The position numbers were made by a program, and so were the translations under genes. Below, one piece after another: positions 7,904-16,900 of a DNA stretch of 64,000 nt (the first letter of the stretch is position 1; the number at the start of each line of letters is the position of its first letter). The DNA lies in NCBI GenBank assembly GCA_035286465.1, contig DATEDF010000022.1, positions 62,001-126,000 on the forward strand. The letters run 5' to 3'. The DNA comes from Fen-1231 sp035286465 (GTDB lineage: Bacteria; Gemmatimonadota; Gemmatimonadetes; Gemmatimonadales; Gemmatimonadaceae). The notes beneath the pieces are model-generated. The model ran no database searches. It was given only the letters and a program-made list of their open reading frames with translations, and was not told where the DNA came from.

Positions 7904-9192
7904 GGCCTCTCCAGCTTCACTTTGCCCAACTCGATCACCCGCGTGTCCGCCCCGGCGGGCACGTCGGTGTACGCCACCGCGGGCCGCCCCCCCACCATCG
8001 CCGTGACGAGCGCGACCGCGCGCCCCTTGGCGGCGAACCGCCGCGCATCGCCCCGTCCACCCGCGCCCGGCGCCGTGCCGAAGCGCGCCTCGATCCAGCG
8101 CTCCATCAGGTCGCGGAACTCCGCGGCGTCCACCGCCGAGTCCCACACCGTCACCCACGTGATCCCCGCGCCCGCTCGCGTCTTGACCACGACGTACCGG
8201 TCGCCGGCCCACCCCGCGGCACCGCGCGCGGCGGCGCCCACGTCCTGCAACCCCTGGTAGAGCAGAAGCCGTGTCTCGAACTCGCCCAGCCCGTTCTCGT
8301 AGACCACCGTCGCGGCGGCCGGCTTCGGAAGCACGACGCGCACGGGCGCGTCCACCACATCCAGAAACCGCTCCGGGTGCATCACCTGCTCCGTGGACGA
8401 CGGAAGCGGCCGGTACGGCACCTCCCCTGGGCGCCGCTCCTTGAACCTCCGCACGAACTCGGCGCCGCTCAGATACGGGAAGAGCAGCGTCTCCTGAATC
8501 AGCATCGGGGCGGTGGCGAAGATGGGCATCTGGCCCTGCGCGTCGCGGATCATCGTCCGCACGCGGTCCCATCCCCCCGGCAGCATCGTCACGAAGTTGC
8601 CGCCGCCCAGCATCACCGCCAACTGCTCGAAGGTCGCCTGCCCCTCGATGACGGCCTGCGCCGCGCTCTGCCGGTCGTTCTCTCCGTGCATCCGCTCGAG
8701 CGAGTCGAGCGCGATGTACTGGTCCTGCAGCGCGTGCACCAGCTCGTGCGTGATCGTGACGTTCACGACCTCCGGCGGCGGCCCCCCCTCGCGCGACCCC
8801 TCTCCGCCGACTACGTACAGGACTTTCGTGGCCGGGTCGTAGTAACCGACCACCTGTTCCGCGAGCAGCGCGAGCAGAAAGCGCCGGAGATCGAGCGTGT
8901 CGGGCAGCAGGCCGAGGAGCTTGTACGCGCGCTCGGCGCCCGCGAGCTCCAGCGCCGGCTGCTGTTCGTTGAACTTCCGCTCGAGGAAGCTCCGCACCTC
9001 GTCCTTCGTCCTCGTCTCGAGCTTCGGCGGCGACTTGAACCTGAGGCCGATGGACCGCTCGATGGCGGGGATCGCCGCGGCGACCTGCCTGGCGAAGGGA
9101 CCGGCGCTGTCCGGGCGGTCCGGCTGGCAGCCGGCGAGGGGCGGAACGAGGGCGCAGGAAAGCGCGAGAGCGGCGGAGAGTCGCGAACGCAT
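7900..9192 (-). CDS. putative zinc metallopeptidase lipoprotein
   Basis: A 430-residue predicted lipoprotein: signal peptide ending LVPPLAGC with lipid-acceptor Cys22. The sequence THELVHALQDQ holds an HExxH zinc motif at 149-153, and VIEGQATFEQL about 27 residues later offers a Glu ligand as in gluzincin-type peptidases. A GYYDPATKVLYV segment precedes the motif, as in other uncharacterised proteins of this kind. The motif argues for a peptidase, but no substrate is known. It directly follows the prepilin peptidase gene and overlaps the DUF2135 gene. Confidence 0.75.
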   Translation of the reverse strand: MRSRLSAALALSCALVPPLAGCQPDRPDSAGPFARQVAAAIPAIERSIGLRFKSPPKLETRTKDEVRSFLERKFNEQQPALELAGAERAYKLLGLLPDTLDLRRFLLALLAEQVVGYYDPATKVLYVVGGEGSREGGPPPEVVNVTITHELVHALQDQYIALDSLERMHGENDRQSAAQAVIEGQATFEQLAVMLGGGNFVTMLPGGWDRVRTMIRDAQGQMPIFATAPMLIQETLLFPYLSGAEFVRRFKERRPGEVPYRPLPSSTEQVMHPERFLDVVDAPVRVVLPKPAAATVVYENGLGEFETRLLLYQGLQDVGAAARGAAGWAGDRYVVVKTRAGAGITWVTVWDSAVDAAEFRDLMERWIEARFGTAPGAGGRGDARRFAAKGRAVALVTAMVGGRPAVAYTDVPAGADTRVIELGKVKLERP

Positions 9193-10023
9193 TCAGCCCA
9201 CCAGGCGCTGGAGGTACCAGCCGATCAGTGTGTCGCCCCAGAGCAGGGTGAGCAGGGCGGCGGGAGAAAGGAACACGCCGAAGGGCACGAGCGGCACCCG
9301 GAACTCCCCGCCCTGGCGGCGGCTCCGCACCCAGACGACCGGATAGACGGCGACGAGGAACACCACCGCGGCGAGAAACGCCGCCACGAAGATCGTGAGG
9401 AGCGCGCGCCCGGGCCCGAGCGCGACGCCGGCCATCGCCATCAGCGTGCTGTCGCCGAAGCCCATCGCCTCCTTCTTGAGCGCCACCTCGCCGAGCCAGC
9501 CGATGATGGTGATCGCGCCCGCGCCCACGCAGGCGCCGAAGAGCGCGTCCATGGGCTCCGCGAACGGGCCCTGCGATCCGAGCAGCCCTCCCGCGACGCT
9601 CGCGGCCGCGCCGAAGAGGAGCCCCGAAAGCGTGAAGCCATCGGGAATCAGGTAGTGCTTCGCGTCGGTCACGGCGACGCCGAAGAGGATGGTCGCGAAC
9701 ACCGCCACGCGCACGGCGACGACGGGCGAGGCAAAGGTCCACGCGGCGGCCACCCAGATGATGCCGGTCGTGGCCTCGACCAGGGGATAGATCGGCGAGA
9801 TGGCCTGGCCGCACGACCGGCATTTCGCGCGCAGCGCGAGCCAGGAGAGCACGGGGATGTTGTCGAACCAGCCGATGCTCGCGCCGCATCTGGGGCAGCG
9901 CGAACGCGGGCGGACGACCGACTCCTCCTTCGGCCAGCGCGCGATGCACACGTTGAGGAACGAGCCGATGCTCGCCCCCACGAAGAAGAGCAGGAGGTAG
10001 AACGTGAGGAGCGAGGCGGTCAC
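9193..10023 (-). CDS. pilD: prepilin peptidase / N-methyltransferase (PilD/GspO)
   Basis: Inner-membrane aspartic protease that cleaves leader peptides of type IV pilins and type II pseudopilins and methylates the new N-terminus. The 276-residue protein has about eight membrane helices, a cytoplasmic zinc site with Cys43, Cys46, Cys68 and Cys71, and the catalytic aspartates Asp120 (VTDAKHYLIPD) and Asp191 (GFGD). GTG at 10023 overlaps the stop of the upstream methyltransferase as GTGA. Likely partners include the GspE-type ATPase at 42.7-45.1 kb. Confidence 0.93.
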   Translation of the reverse strand: MTASLLTFYLLLFFVGASIGSFLNVCIARWPKEESVVRPRSRCPRCGASIGWFDNIPVLSWLALRAKCRSCGQAISPIYPLVEATTGIIWVAAAWTFASPVVAVRVAVFATILFGVAVTDAKHYLIPDGFTLSGLLFGAAASVAGGLLGSQGPFAEPMDALFGACVGAGAITIIGWLGEVALKKEAMGFGDSTLMAMAGVALGPGRALLTIFVAAFLAAVVFLVAVYPVVWVRSRRQGGEFRVPLVPFGVFLSPAALLTLLWGDTLIGWYLQRLVG

Positions 10024-10784
10024 GGGCGGAGGGCGTAAAGGGCGATGCCGGCGGCCACGGCGACGTTGAGCGAATCCACGCCGCCCGCCATCGGGAGCGC
10101 GACCATCTGCGTGGCGGCGTCCCGGACGGCCGCGCTGAGTCCCGCCCCCTCGTTGCCGACCGCGAGCGCGAGCCGCTCAGGCGCGCGAAGGGCGTCCACC
10201 GGGGTGCCGTCGGCCGCCGCGCCCCAGAGCGCGATCTTCTGCGCGCCCAGGAACGCCAGCAGCTCCGGCGCGGTAGAAGAGAACGCGGGGATCCGGAAGT
10301 GCGCACCGGCCGCCGCGCGCACCGCCTTGGCGTTCCAGATGTCGGCGGTGCCCGGCAGCGCGATCACCGCCGTGGCGCCGAGCGCGGTGCCCGTGCGCAC
10401 CAGTGTGCCGGCATTGCCGGGATCCTGCACCGCGTCGAGGACGAGGAGGCGCACGGTGGGCGGGAGGGTGGTGGCGAGGGCGGCGAAACCGTGGGCGGGC
10501 ACTTCCGCGATCGCGAGGATCCCCTGCGGGTGCTCGGTGTCGGCGGCCGAGCGAAAGTCCTGGTCGCGGACCTCGGTGCACGCGATCTGCCGCGACGCGA
10601 GCGCGGCGCGGAGCGCGGCGCCGCGCGAAGTGCCGGAGAGGGTCGCCGTGGCGAGCGCGCCGCGCACGGCAAGCCCTGAGCGGAGCAGCTCCTCGACGGC
10701 GCGCACGCCTTCGGCGACGAACAGCAACCGCCGTTCGCGCGCCTTGCGACGCTTCAGGTCCCTGGCTAGGGTCAGTAGTTCCAC
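10020..10784 (-). CDS. TrmH/SpoU-family RNA 2'-O-methyltransferase
   Basis: SAM-dependent ribose methyltransferase of tRNA or rRNA with a trefoil-knot fold. The 254-residue protein has an N-terminal RNA-binding region (LLFVAEGVRAVEELLRSG) and the three SpoU motifs: LDAVQDPGNAGTLVRTGTAL, LAVGNEGAGLS and MAGGVDSLNVAVAAGIALYA. The closest named groups are RlmB and TsnR, but the exact target nucleoside cannot be told. A GTG at 10784 is chosen as start since it begins the family-like VELLTLARDLKRRKAR; a weak GGAAAGG lies just upstream. First gene of the pilD operon. Confidence 0.88.
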   Translation of the reverse strand: MELLTLARDLKRRKARERRLLFVAEGVRAVEELLRSGLAVRGALATATLSGTSRGAALRAALASRQIACTEVRDQDFRSAADTEHPQGILAIAEVPAHGFAALATTLPPTVRLLVLDAVQDPGNAGTLVRTGTALGATAVIALPGTADIWNAKAVRAAAGAHFRIPAFSSTAPELLAFLGAQKIALWGAAADGTPVDALRAPERLALAVGNEGAGLSAAVRDAATQMVALPMAGGVDSLNVAVAAGIALYALRP

Positions 10785-10799
10785 GCCTTTCCGCCGACC

Positions 10800-11669
10800 G
10801 TGATCCCGGTGCCGAAGAAAACTTCCCGTTGCACGCCGCACCTCGCCAGAGCGAAGACGCGCGGCGCGGCTCGCGCGTTTCTCGCCGCCGCGCTCGGCAC
10901 GTTCGCCGCCTGTTCCGTCTCCACGCAGCAGGAGGTCGAGATGGGCGTGAACTACTCCGCGCAGATCGCGCGCGAGCTGCCGCTCCTCGCGGACCCCGAA
11001 GCCAGGCAGTACATCAACGTACTCGGCGACTCGCTGGCGAGCGTCACCGATCAGCGGAATCTCGAGTGGCACTTCACCATCGTGGACAGCAGGGAAGTCA
11101 ACGCGTTCGCCGTCCCCGGCGGGTGGATCTACGTGAATCGCGGGCTCATCGAGCGCGCGCAGTCGCTGAGCCAGGTCGCGGGCGTCATCAGCCACGAGAT
11201 CGGGCACATCACGAAGCGCCACTCTATCCAGCAGATGCAGAAGGCACAAGGCGCCAACCTCGGCGTCACGCTCGGCTGCATTCTCACGCGCATCTGCGAA
11301 TCGGGCCTCGGCCAGGCCGGCATCCAGATCGCCGGCGGCGCGATCTTCGCGAAGTTCAGCCGGCAGGATGAATCCGAGGCCGACGTCGAGGGCGTGCGCA
11401 CGCTCGTGCGCGCCGGGATTGACCCCGCGGGCATCCCCGAGATGTTCCGGATCCTGCTGGACGAGCGGAAGGAGCGTCCGGCCGGCGTGGATGCGTGGTT
11501 CACCACGCATCCGCTGGAGGAGGACCGCATCGCGACGACGAACGCGGTCATCGCGCAGTATCCCGCGAGCGAGTTGCGGGGACTGACGAAGGATTCGCCA
11601 CGCTTTCAGGCGTTCAAGCGGCATCTGCTGTCGTTGCCGCCTTCCCCGCCGCCGAGACGCAGGGGGTGA
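10800..11669 (+). CDS. M48-family zinc metalloprotease lipoprotein
   Basis: Predicted periplasm-facing protease resembling LoiP/BepA-type M48 enzymes that act in envelope quality control. The 289-residue protein has a lipoprotein signal ending LGTFAAC (Cys38), the zinc motif HEIGH at 132-136, and the third-ligand region ESEAD (191-195). GGWIYVNRGLIERAQSLSQVAG-like sequence before the motif is family-typical. The start is taken as GTG at 10800; another in-frame GTG at 10809 is equally possible. Only 15 bases separate it from the divergent methyltransferase gene. Confidence 0.88.
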   Translation: MIPVPKKTSRCTPHLARAKTRGAARAFLAAALGTFAACSVSTQQEVEMGVNYSAQIARELPLLADPEARQYINVLGDSLASVTDQRNLEWHFTIVDSREVNAFAVPGGWIYVNRGLIERAQSLSQVAGVISHEIGHITKRHSIQQMQKAQGANLGVTLGCILTRICESGLGQAGIQIAGGAIFAKFSRQDESEADVEGVRTLVRAGIDPAGIPEMFRILLDERKERPAGVDAWFTTHPLEEDRIATTNAVIAQYPASELRGLTKDSPRFQAFKRHLLSLPPSPPPRRRG

Positions 11670-11826
11670 GTGGTGAGATGGGAGAGAGTGGCGAGCGGCG
11701 AGAGGGAGCGGCGAGCGGCGAGAGAGAGCGGAGAGCGGCGAGTCAAGCGGCGTGACACGTCTCGCCACTTTCTCTCGCCGCTCCCCTCTCCTTCTCGCCC
11801 TCGCCACTCTCCCCCATCTCACCACT
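11670..11826. repeat. GA-rich long inverted repeat filling a convergent gap
   Basis: The left arm AGTGGTGAGATGGGAGAGAG begins at 11670 and the right arm ends CTCTCCCCCATCTCACCACT at 11826. The arms of about 70 bases are built from reworded units GGCGAGCGGCGAG, GAGAGGGAGCGG and GAGAGCGG and pair with scattered mismatches. It spans the whole gap between the M48 protease stop (11669) and the phosphorylase stop (11832). The GAGTAG end word is missing, so it is either a diverged member of the window's repeat class or a different family with the same layout. Confidence 0.7.
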
Positions 11827-11831
11827 GTTTC

Positions 11832-12662
11832 TCAGAGCAGCGCAACAAACCGCATCACCACCTCCTCCAACTTCTCCGCCGCCCCCGCCGCCGTCGCCAC
11901 CACCTCCTCGTGGCTCAGCGCCGCACCCGACAGCCCAGCCGCCTCGTTCGTGATCAGGCTCACCCCCGCCACTTCCATCCGCAACGCCCGCGCCACGATC
12001 GTCTCCGCCACCGTGGACATCCCGACCGCGTCGGCGCCAAGCCGTTCGAGCATCCGCACCTCGGCGGGGGTCTCGTAGCTCGGGCCCAGGAGCCCGGCGT
12101 AGACGCCGGCCGTGACGGGCACGCCCGCGGCGCGCGCCGCCTCCCGCAGCAGCGTTAAGAGCCGGGGCGCGTACGGCGACGACATGTCGGGAAAGCGCTC
12201 GTCCCCCGGCTCGAGCGCGCCGACGAGGGGACTGTGCCACGTCAGGTTGATCTGATCCTCGATGATCATCAGGTCGCCGGCGCGCAGCGGGCGGCGGATC
12301 CCGCCCGCCGCGTTGGAGATCAGGAGCACGCGCGCGCCCAGCGCGTGCACCACGCGCACGGGGAAGGCGGCCGCGCGCGGGGAGTGTCCCTCGTAGAGGT
12401 GGAGCCGCCCCGCGAGCGCGATCACCTCGCGTCCCGCGAGACGGCCGCCGACGATCTCGCCGCGGTGCCCGACGACGCTCGGCGAGGCAAAGCCGGGCAC
12501 GTCCGCGTACGGAAGCCGCACGGCCCCCTCGATGCGATCCGCGAGGCGGTCGAGTCCCGTGCCGAGCACGATCGCCGCGACGGGGGTCCGCTCCCCGAGC
12601 CGGCCGCGAACCGCGCGGGCGGCGGCCTGCGCGCCCGCGGCGCCCAGGGTGGGCGCGCTCAC
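11832..12662 (-). CDS. purine nucleoside phosphorylase (trimeric family)
   Basis: Splits inosine or guanosine with phosphate into the base and ribose-1-phosphate. The 276-residue protein carries the PNP family signatures VLGTGLDRLAD, GHRGEIVGGRLAG, GRLHLYEGHS, LLISNAAGGIRR and GPSYETPAEVRMLERLGADA followed by VGMSTVAE. The GTG at 12662 overlaps the deaminase stop as GTGA; a second GTG three bases upstream is possible. Last gene of the purine salvage operon, turning the inosine made by the preceding deaminase into hypoxanthine. Confidence 0.92.
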   Translation of the reverse strand: MSAPTLGAAGAQAAARAVRGRLGERTPVAAIVLGTGLDRLADRIEGAVRLPYADVPGFASPSVVGHRGEIVGGRLAGREVIALAGRLHLYEGHSPRAAAFPVRVVHALGARVLLISNAAGGIRRPLRAGDLMIIEDQINLTWHSPLVGALEPGDERFPDMSSPYAPRLLTLLREAARAAGVPVTAGVYAGLLGPSYETPAEVRMLERLGADAVGMSTVAETIVARALRMEVAGVSLITNEAAGLSGAALSHEEVVATAAGAAEKLEEVVMRFVALL

Positions 12663-13708
12663 CACGGCTCCGCCCTGATCTGGGCCAGCTCGACGTCCAC
12701 CTCGGCGAGCAGCGCGCGGCGCTCGGCGTCGGGGAGGAACGCACACTCGAACCCGCTGCGCGCGAGCGCGCACAGCTCGTCGAGGCTGAAGCCCAACTCG
12801 CGCGCGGCGTGCGCGTACTCGTCCACGAGGGTGACGCCGCTCATCAGGCGGTTGTCCGTGCTGAGCGACACCCGGAGCCCGCGGTCGAAATAGGTGCGGA
12901 GCGGGTGCGACGCGTAGTCCTTCGCCGCGCGCGTCTGCACGTTGCTCGTGAGACACGCCTCGATCGCGACGCCGCGCTCGGCCAGCTCGTCCATCAGGCG
13001 CGGGTCCTCCGCGAGCCGTGTGCCGTGACCGATCCGCTGCGCGCCGCAGTCGTGCACCGCATCCGCCACCGACTCCGGGCCGGCGCCCTCGCCCGCGTGG
13101 CAGGTGCAGCAGAGCCCGTACGCGTGCGCGTGCTCGAACGCCGCGCGGTGCGCGGACGCGCGGTGACCCGCCTCGCCGCCCGCCAGGTCGAATCCCACGA
13201 CGCCCCTGCCCTGAAAGGCGACGGCGAGGTGCGCCAGCTCGAGCGAGAGGTCGGGCGGGAGATGGCGCAGCGCGCAGATGATGACGCGCCCCACGAGGCC
13301 CAGCTCGCGCCGCGCCCGCTCCAGCGCGCGCAGCGTCGCCTCCACCGCGTCCTGCGCGGAGAGCCCCCGCTGCTGGTTGAGCACGGGCGCGAAGCGGACC
13401 TCGAGGTAGCGCACGCCGTCGGCGGCCGCGTCCTCCGCCAGCTCGAAGGCCACGCGCTCGAGGGCACGCTCGCTCTGCATCACGGAGAGCGTCACGTCGA
13501 AGCGAGTGAGGTAGTCCTCGAGGTGACGGGCATCGCGGACATACATGTGATGGGCGAGCGCCGCGGGTGTCGCGGCGGGCATCGGGACGCCGTACTCACG
13601 GCCCAGCTCGAGCAGCGTCGTGGCGCGCACGGACCCGTCGAGATGGCAGTGCAGCTCGGCCTTCGGGATGCGCCGGAGAAGGTCGGTCGTGATGGGGGCG
13701 GCGCTCAC
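12659..13708 (-). CDS. add: adenosine deaminase
   Basis: Zinc hydrolase converting adenosine to inosine and ammonia. The 349-residue protein has the metal motif AELHCHLDGSVR (His20 and His22), CTCHAGEGAG with the catalytic Glu, QRIGHGTRL, and the terminal LSTDNRLMSG aspartate motif. The start is GTG at 13708, which overlaps the stop of the small upstream gene as GTGA. Because it is coupled to an exported nucleotidase and a nucleoside phosphorylase, adenosine is a more likely substrate than adenine. Confidence 0.93.
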   Translation of the reverse strand: MSAAPITTDLLRRIPKAELHCHLDGSVRATTLLELGREYGVPMPAATPAALAHHMYVRDARHLEDYLTRFDVTLSVMQSERALERVAFELAEDAAADGVRYLEVRFAPVLNQQRGLSAQDAVEATLRALERARRELGLVGRVIICALRHLPPDLSLELAHLAVAFQGRGVVGFDLAGGEAGHRASAHRAAFEHAHAYGLCCTCHAGEGAGPESVADAVHDCGAQRIGHGTRLAEDPRLMDELAERGVAIEACLTSNVQTRAAKDYASHPLRTYFDRGLRVSLSTDNRLMSGVTLVDEYAHAARELGFSLDELCALARSGFECAFLPDAERRALLAEVDVELAQIRAEPW

Positions 13709-13944
13709 GCCTCCGCGTCCTCGGGCGCGCGCGCCGACACCACCCGGAGCACTGTCCCGCCCCACACCGGAGCGGCCGGGTCCACCGCGAGCCCGCGACT
13801 GTCGGCGATCGCACGCACGCGGGTGGCCACGCCGTCGGCCGCCGCCGCGTCCAGCGCGCGCACCGCATCGAGCGCGGTCGCGCCGCGCGGCAGATCAACG
13901 GGCGAACCGTTCACGAACACGCGGATCAGCTCCGGCTCGGTCAT
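13705..13944 (-). CDS. small beta-grasp (MoaD/ThiS-like) protein
   Basis: A 79-residue protein, not confidently assigned. Its start, LIRVFVNGSPVDLPRGATAL, follows the N-terminal strand-turn-strand pattern of ThiS/MoaD sulfur carriers, and PVWGGTVLRVV fits the last strand. The end (RAPEDAEA) lacks the terminal Gly-Gly needed for thiocarboxylation, so it is unlikely to be an active sulfur carrier. It overlaps both neighbours by four bases (ATGA before, GTGA after), so it is made together with the nucleotidase and the deaminase. A structural or regulatory role in this operon is only a guess. Confidence 0.7.
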   Translation of the reverse strand: MTEPELIRVFVNGSPVDLPRGATALDAVRALDAAAADGVATRVRAIADSRGLAVDPAAPVWGGTVLRVVSARAPEDAEA

Positions 13945-16900
13945 CTCGGCTCGACGATGAGGCGCGGCGCCCGATCCGCGCGAACGACTCCACCAGGCAT
14001 CCTCCGCACCCAGGCGATGAGCGCGTCCAGGTCCACGATGCCCAGCAGTTCCTCGCGTTGCACCGCCTCGCGGAGGGCGAGGCCGTCGCCCCCCGCCGCC
14101 ATGAAATCGCTCATCGCGACCGTGTACGACCGACCGTCCTCCAGCGGCGCGCCGCCGACCCGGATGTCGGTGATGCGGGAACCGGCGGCGCGCGTGGTGT
14201 CGTAACGCACGACGACGCCGCTCACGTGCGCTCCCGGCGCGGGCCGGGCGACCATCGCCTCGAAATAGTCGCGGAGCCCCTGCCCGCTCACCGTCATCCG
14301 CACGAGCAGATTGGCGAACGGCTGGACTTCGTAGAGCGCGCCGTACGTGGCCGCGCCGGCGCGCAGGTCGGCGCGGATGCCGCCGTTGTTCATCACCGCG
14401 ACGTCGGCGCCGGCCGCCTCGCGCTGCGCGTCGGCGATGAGATTGCCGAGCGCGTGCTGGCGGCCTGACCGCCGGAAGTCCTGGTCCACCGACGCGAACG
14501 GGCGCGCGACGAGGGCGGCGACGCTCGCAGTCGCCCGCTTCACGAGCGAGTCAATGGACGGGTCCGGCGTGATCGAGTCCGTCCGTACCTCCCGGACCTC
14601 GTGCCGCACGGCACCGGGACTCCCGCGCGCCGCGCGGTCCACCGGGACGTCCGTCACGGTGATCGCCCGGCCACTCGAGCGCCCCTGCACCACCGGAATG
14701 CCGTTCACCTCCGTGTTGGTCATCGTGTGCGTGTGGCCGCCGATGATCGCGTCAACCGGTTCGGTGAGCCGCCGGGCCATCGTGATGAGCTCGCCGCCAC
14801 ACGACGCCGCGGTGCAGCTCGCGCCGACGTGTCCGATCACGATCACGAGTTCGGCGCCGCGGGCGCGCAGGCTCCGGGCTTGGACGTCCACCACCGGCGC
14901 CGCGTCGAGGAACCGCAGCGCGGCGACGTGGCGCGGCATCGTCGTGCGCGGCGTGCTCACGGTCGTGAGGCCGATGATGCCGATGCGAGCGCCGCCGCGC
15001 GTCACGATCGTGTCGGCGCGCAGCCACGGCACCGGCCGGCCGTCGGCCATCGTCACGTTCGCGGCGAGCAGCGCGAAGCGCATCTCGCCGAGCCGCGCCC
15101 GCAGCGTGTCCTGTCCCCAATCGAACTCGTGGTTGCCCAGCGCGGCGGCGGCGTAGCCCAGCGCGTTGTAGTAGTCCACCACCGGACGGCCGAAGGCGAG
15201 GTTCGAGGCGGGCGTCCCCTGGAAGAGGTCACCGCCGTCCACGAGCAGGGAGGCGCAGCTCGCCGAGCACTCCGCCTCGGCGCGACGGATCATCGCCGCG
15301 ACGTACGCGGCGCCGCCGCGTAGTCCGGCGTTGCCGTCGGGGCGCGCCTCGAGCGCGCCGTGGAAGTCGTTCGTCGAGATGATGCGGATGGTGGAGCTGC
15401 GAGGAGCGACGAACGCCGCGCGGAGGGAATCCGCGCGCGGCGACGTCGGCGGCTCCGCGCCGGCCGGCGCTCGCACGCGTTCGAAGTCCCCGGCGCGCGT
15501 CATCGCCCGGTACGCCGCGGCACCGAGGCCCTCGGGGACGAGTCGCCAGTTCGGGGTGAAGAAATCCTCCGGACGAAGCGCGCGGCGGCGCGTGATCTCC
15601 TCGATCAGCAGTTGCCGGATCTCGAGCTGCTTGTCGTGCGTGACGGGGGCACTGCTCACCATCGCGTAGCCGCCGGCGCCGCCGGCGCGGTAGTTCGAGA
15701 GCGCGATCGTGAACCGGGCGGTGTCGCGCACGGGGGTGCCACGCACCGAGAGCCCCACCACCCGGTCGCCCGCGGGGCGCGTGAGGTCAATCGTGTAGTC
15801 GGCGCCCGTCACCATCTCGTAGTTGAAGCCCGGGATGGACGGATCGGGCGCGGCGGTCGCGGTCTCGCCCGTCCCCGTGACGCGAAAGTAGCGCGCGCTC
15901 TGCTCGAGGTAGGCCTTGAGCTGGGCGCCCGTGAGGCGCAGCGCGCGCAGCGTGTTGTCGTACGGGTAGAGCTGCGCGAGCTGCGCGACGGTCACGGGTC
16001 CCGCGGGGATCCGCACGTCGAGCGAGAAGGCGGCGACCGACGCGAGATCGGCGCCGGAGGCACGACGCATCACCTCGGCGACGAAGTCCATCAGCGGCGT
16101 GTCCGCCACGCGCGCTGAATCGGCGCGCCAGGCGACCGCCGTGCTCCCCACCACGGTGCGCGCGTACCGCCGGGCGGCCGCGTGCGCGCGCTCCACGGCC
16201 GTCACCAGCTCGGGCTGCTCGGCGTGCCCCGCGGCGAGCACGACGCGGGCGCGCTTCGCTACGGCCAGCCACGCGGCGCCACGCCGCTCGAGCGCGAGAT
16301 GCGTCACCGACACGCTCGTCGCCCAGTTTCGGGGCTGCGTGAGCAGGACGCCGTTGATCACGGTGTCGGCTACCTCGCGATGCGAGTGGCCGTAGACGAT
16401 CAGGTCCAGCCCCGGCACCTCGCGCGCCACGCGCGCCATCGGGTTCTCGCCCCCGAATTTTGTGTCCACGGTGTCGTAGCTCGAAGGGCCCGAGAGCCCC
16501 GCGTGCGCGACGACGACGATCACGTCCGCGCCGGCGGCGCGGGCCGCTCCCACGGCGCCCCGGATCGCCGGGACGATGTCGCCGATCGTGACCTCGCCCG
16601 CGAGGTGTTCCCGGTCCCACACCATCGAGCCGGGCGACGTGACGCCGACGATCCCCACCCTCACGCCGGCGCGCTCGACGATCGTGAACGGGCGCCAGGG
16701 CGCCGCGCCGCGGGTGCGCCGCGCGTTCGCCGCGAGGAACGGGAAGCGCGCCGCGCCCAGCGCCCGGTCGAGCGTGCGGAGTCCGTAGTTGAACTCGTGG
16801 TTGCCGATCGTCGCCGCGTCGTAGCGCATCAGGTTCATCGCGGCGATCACGGCGTGCGGACCCGTCGTGTCGAGGCGCGCGGCGGCGTAGGTGAGCGGGT

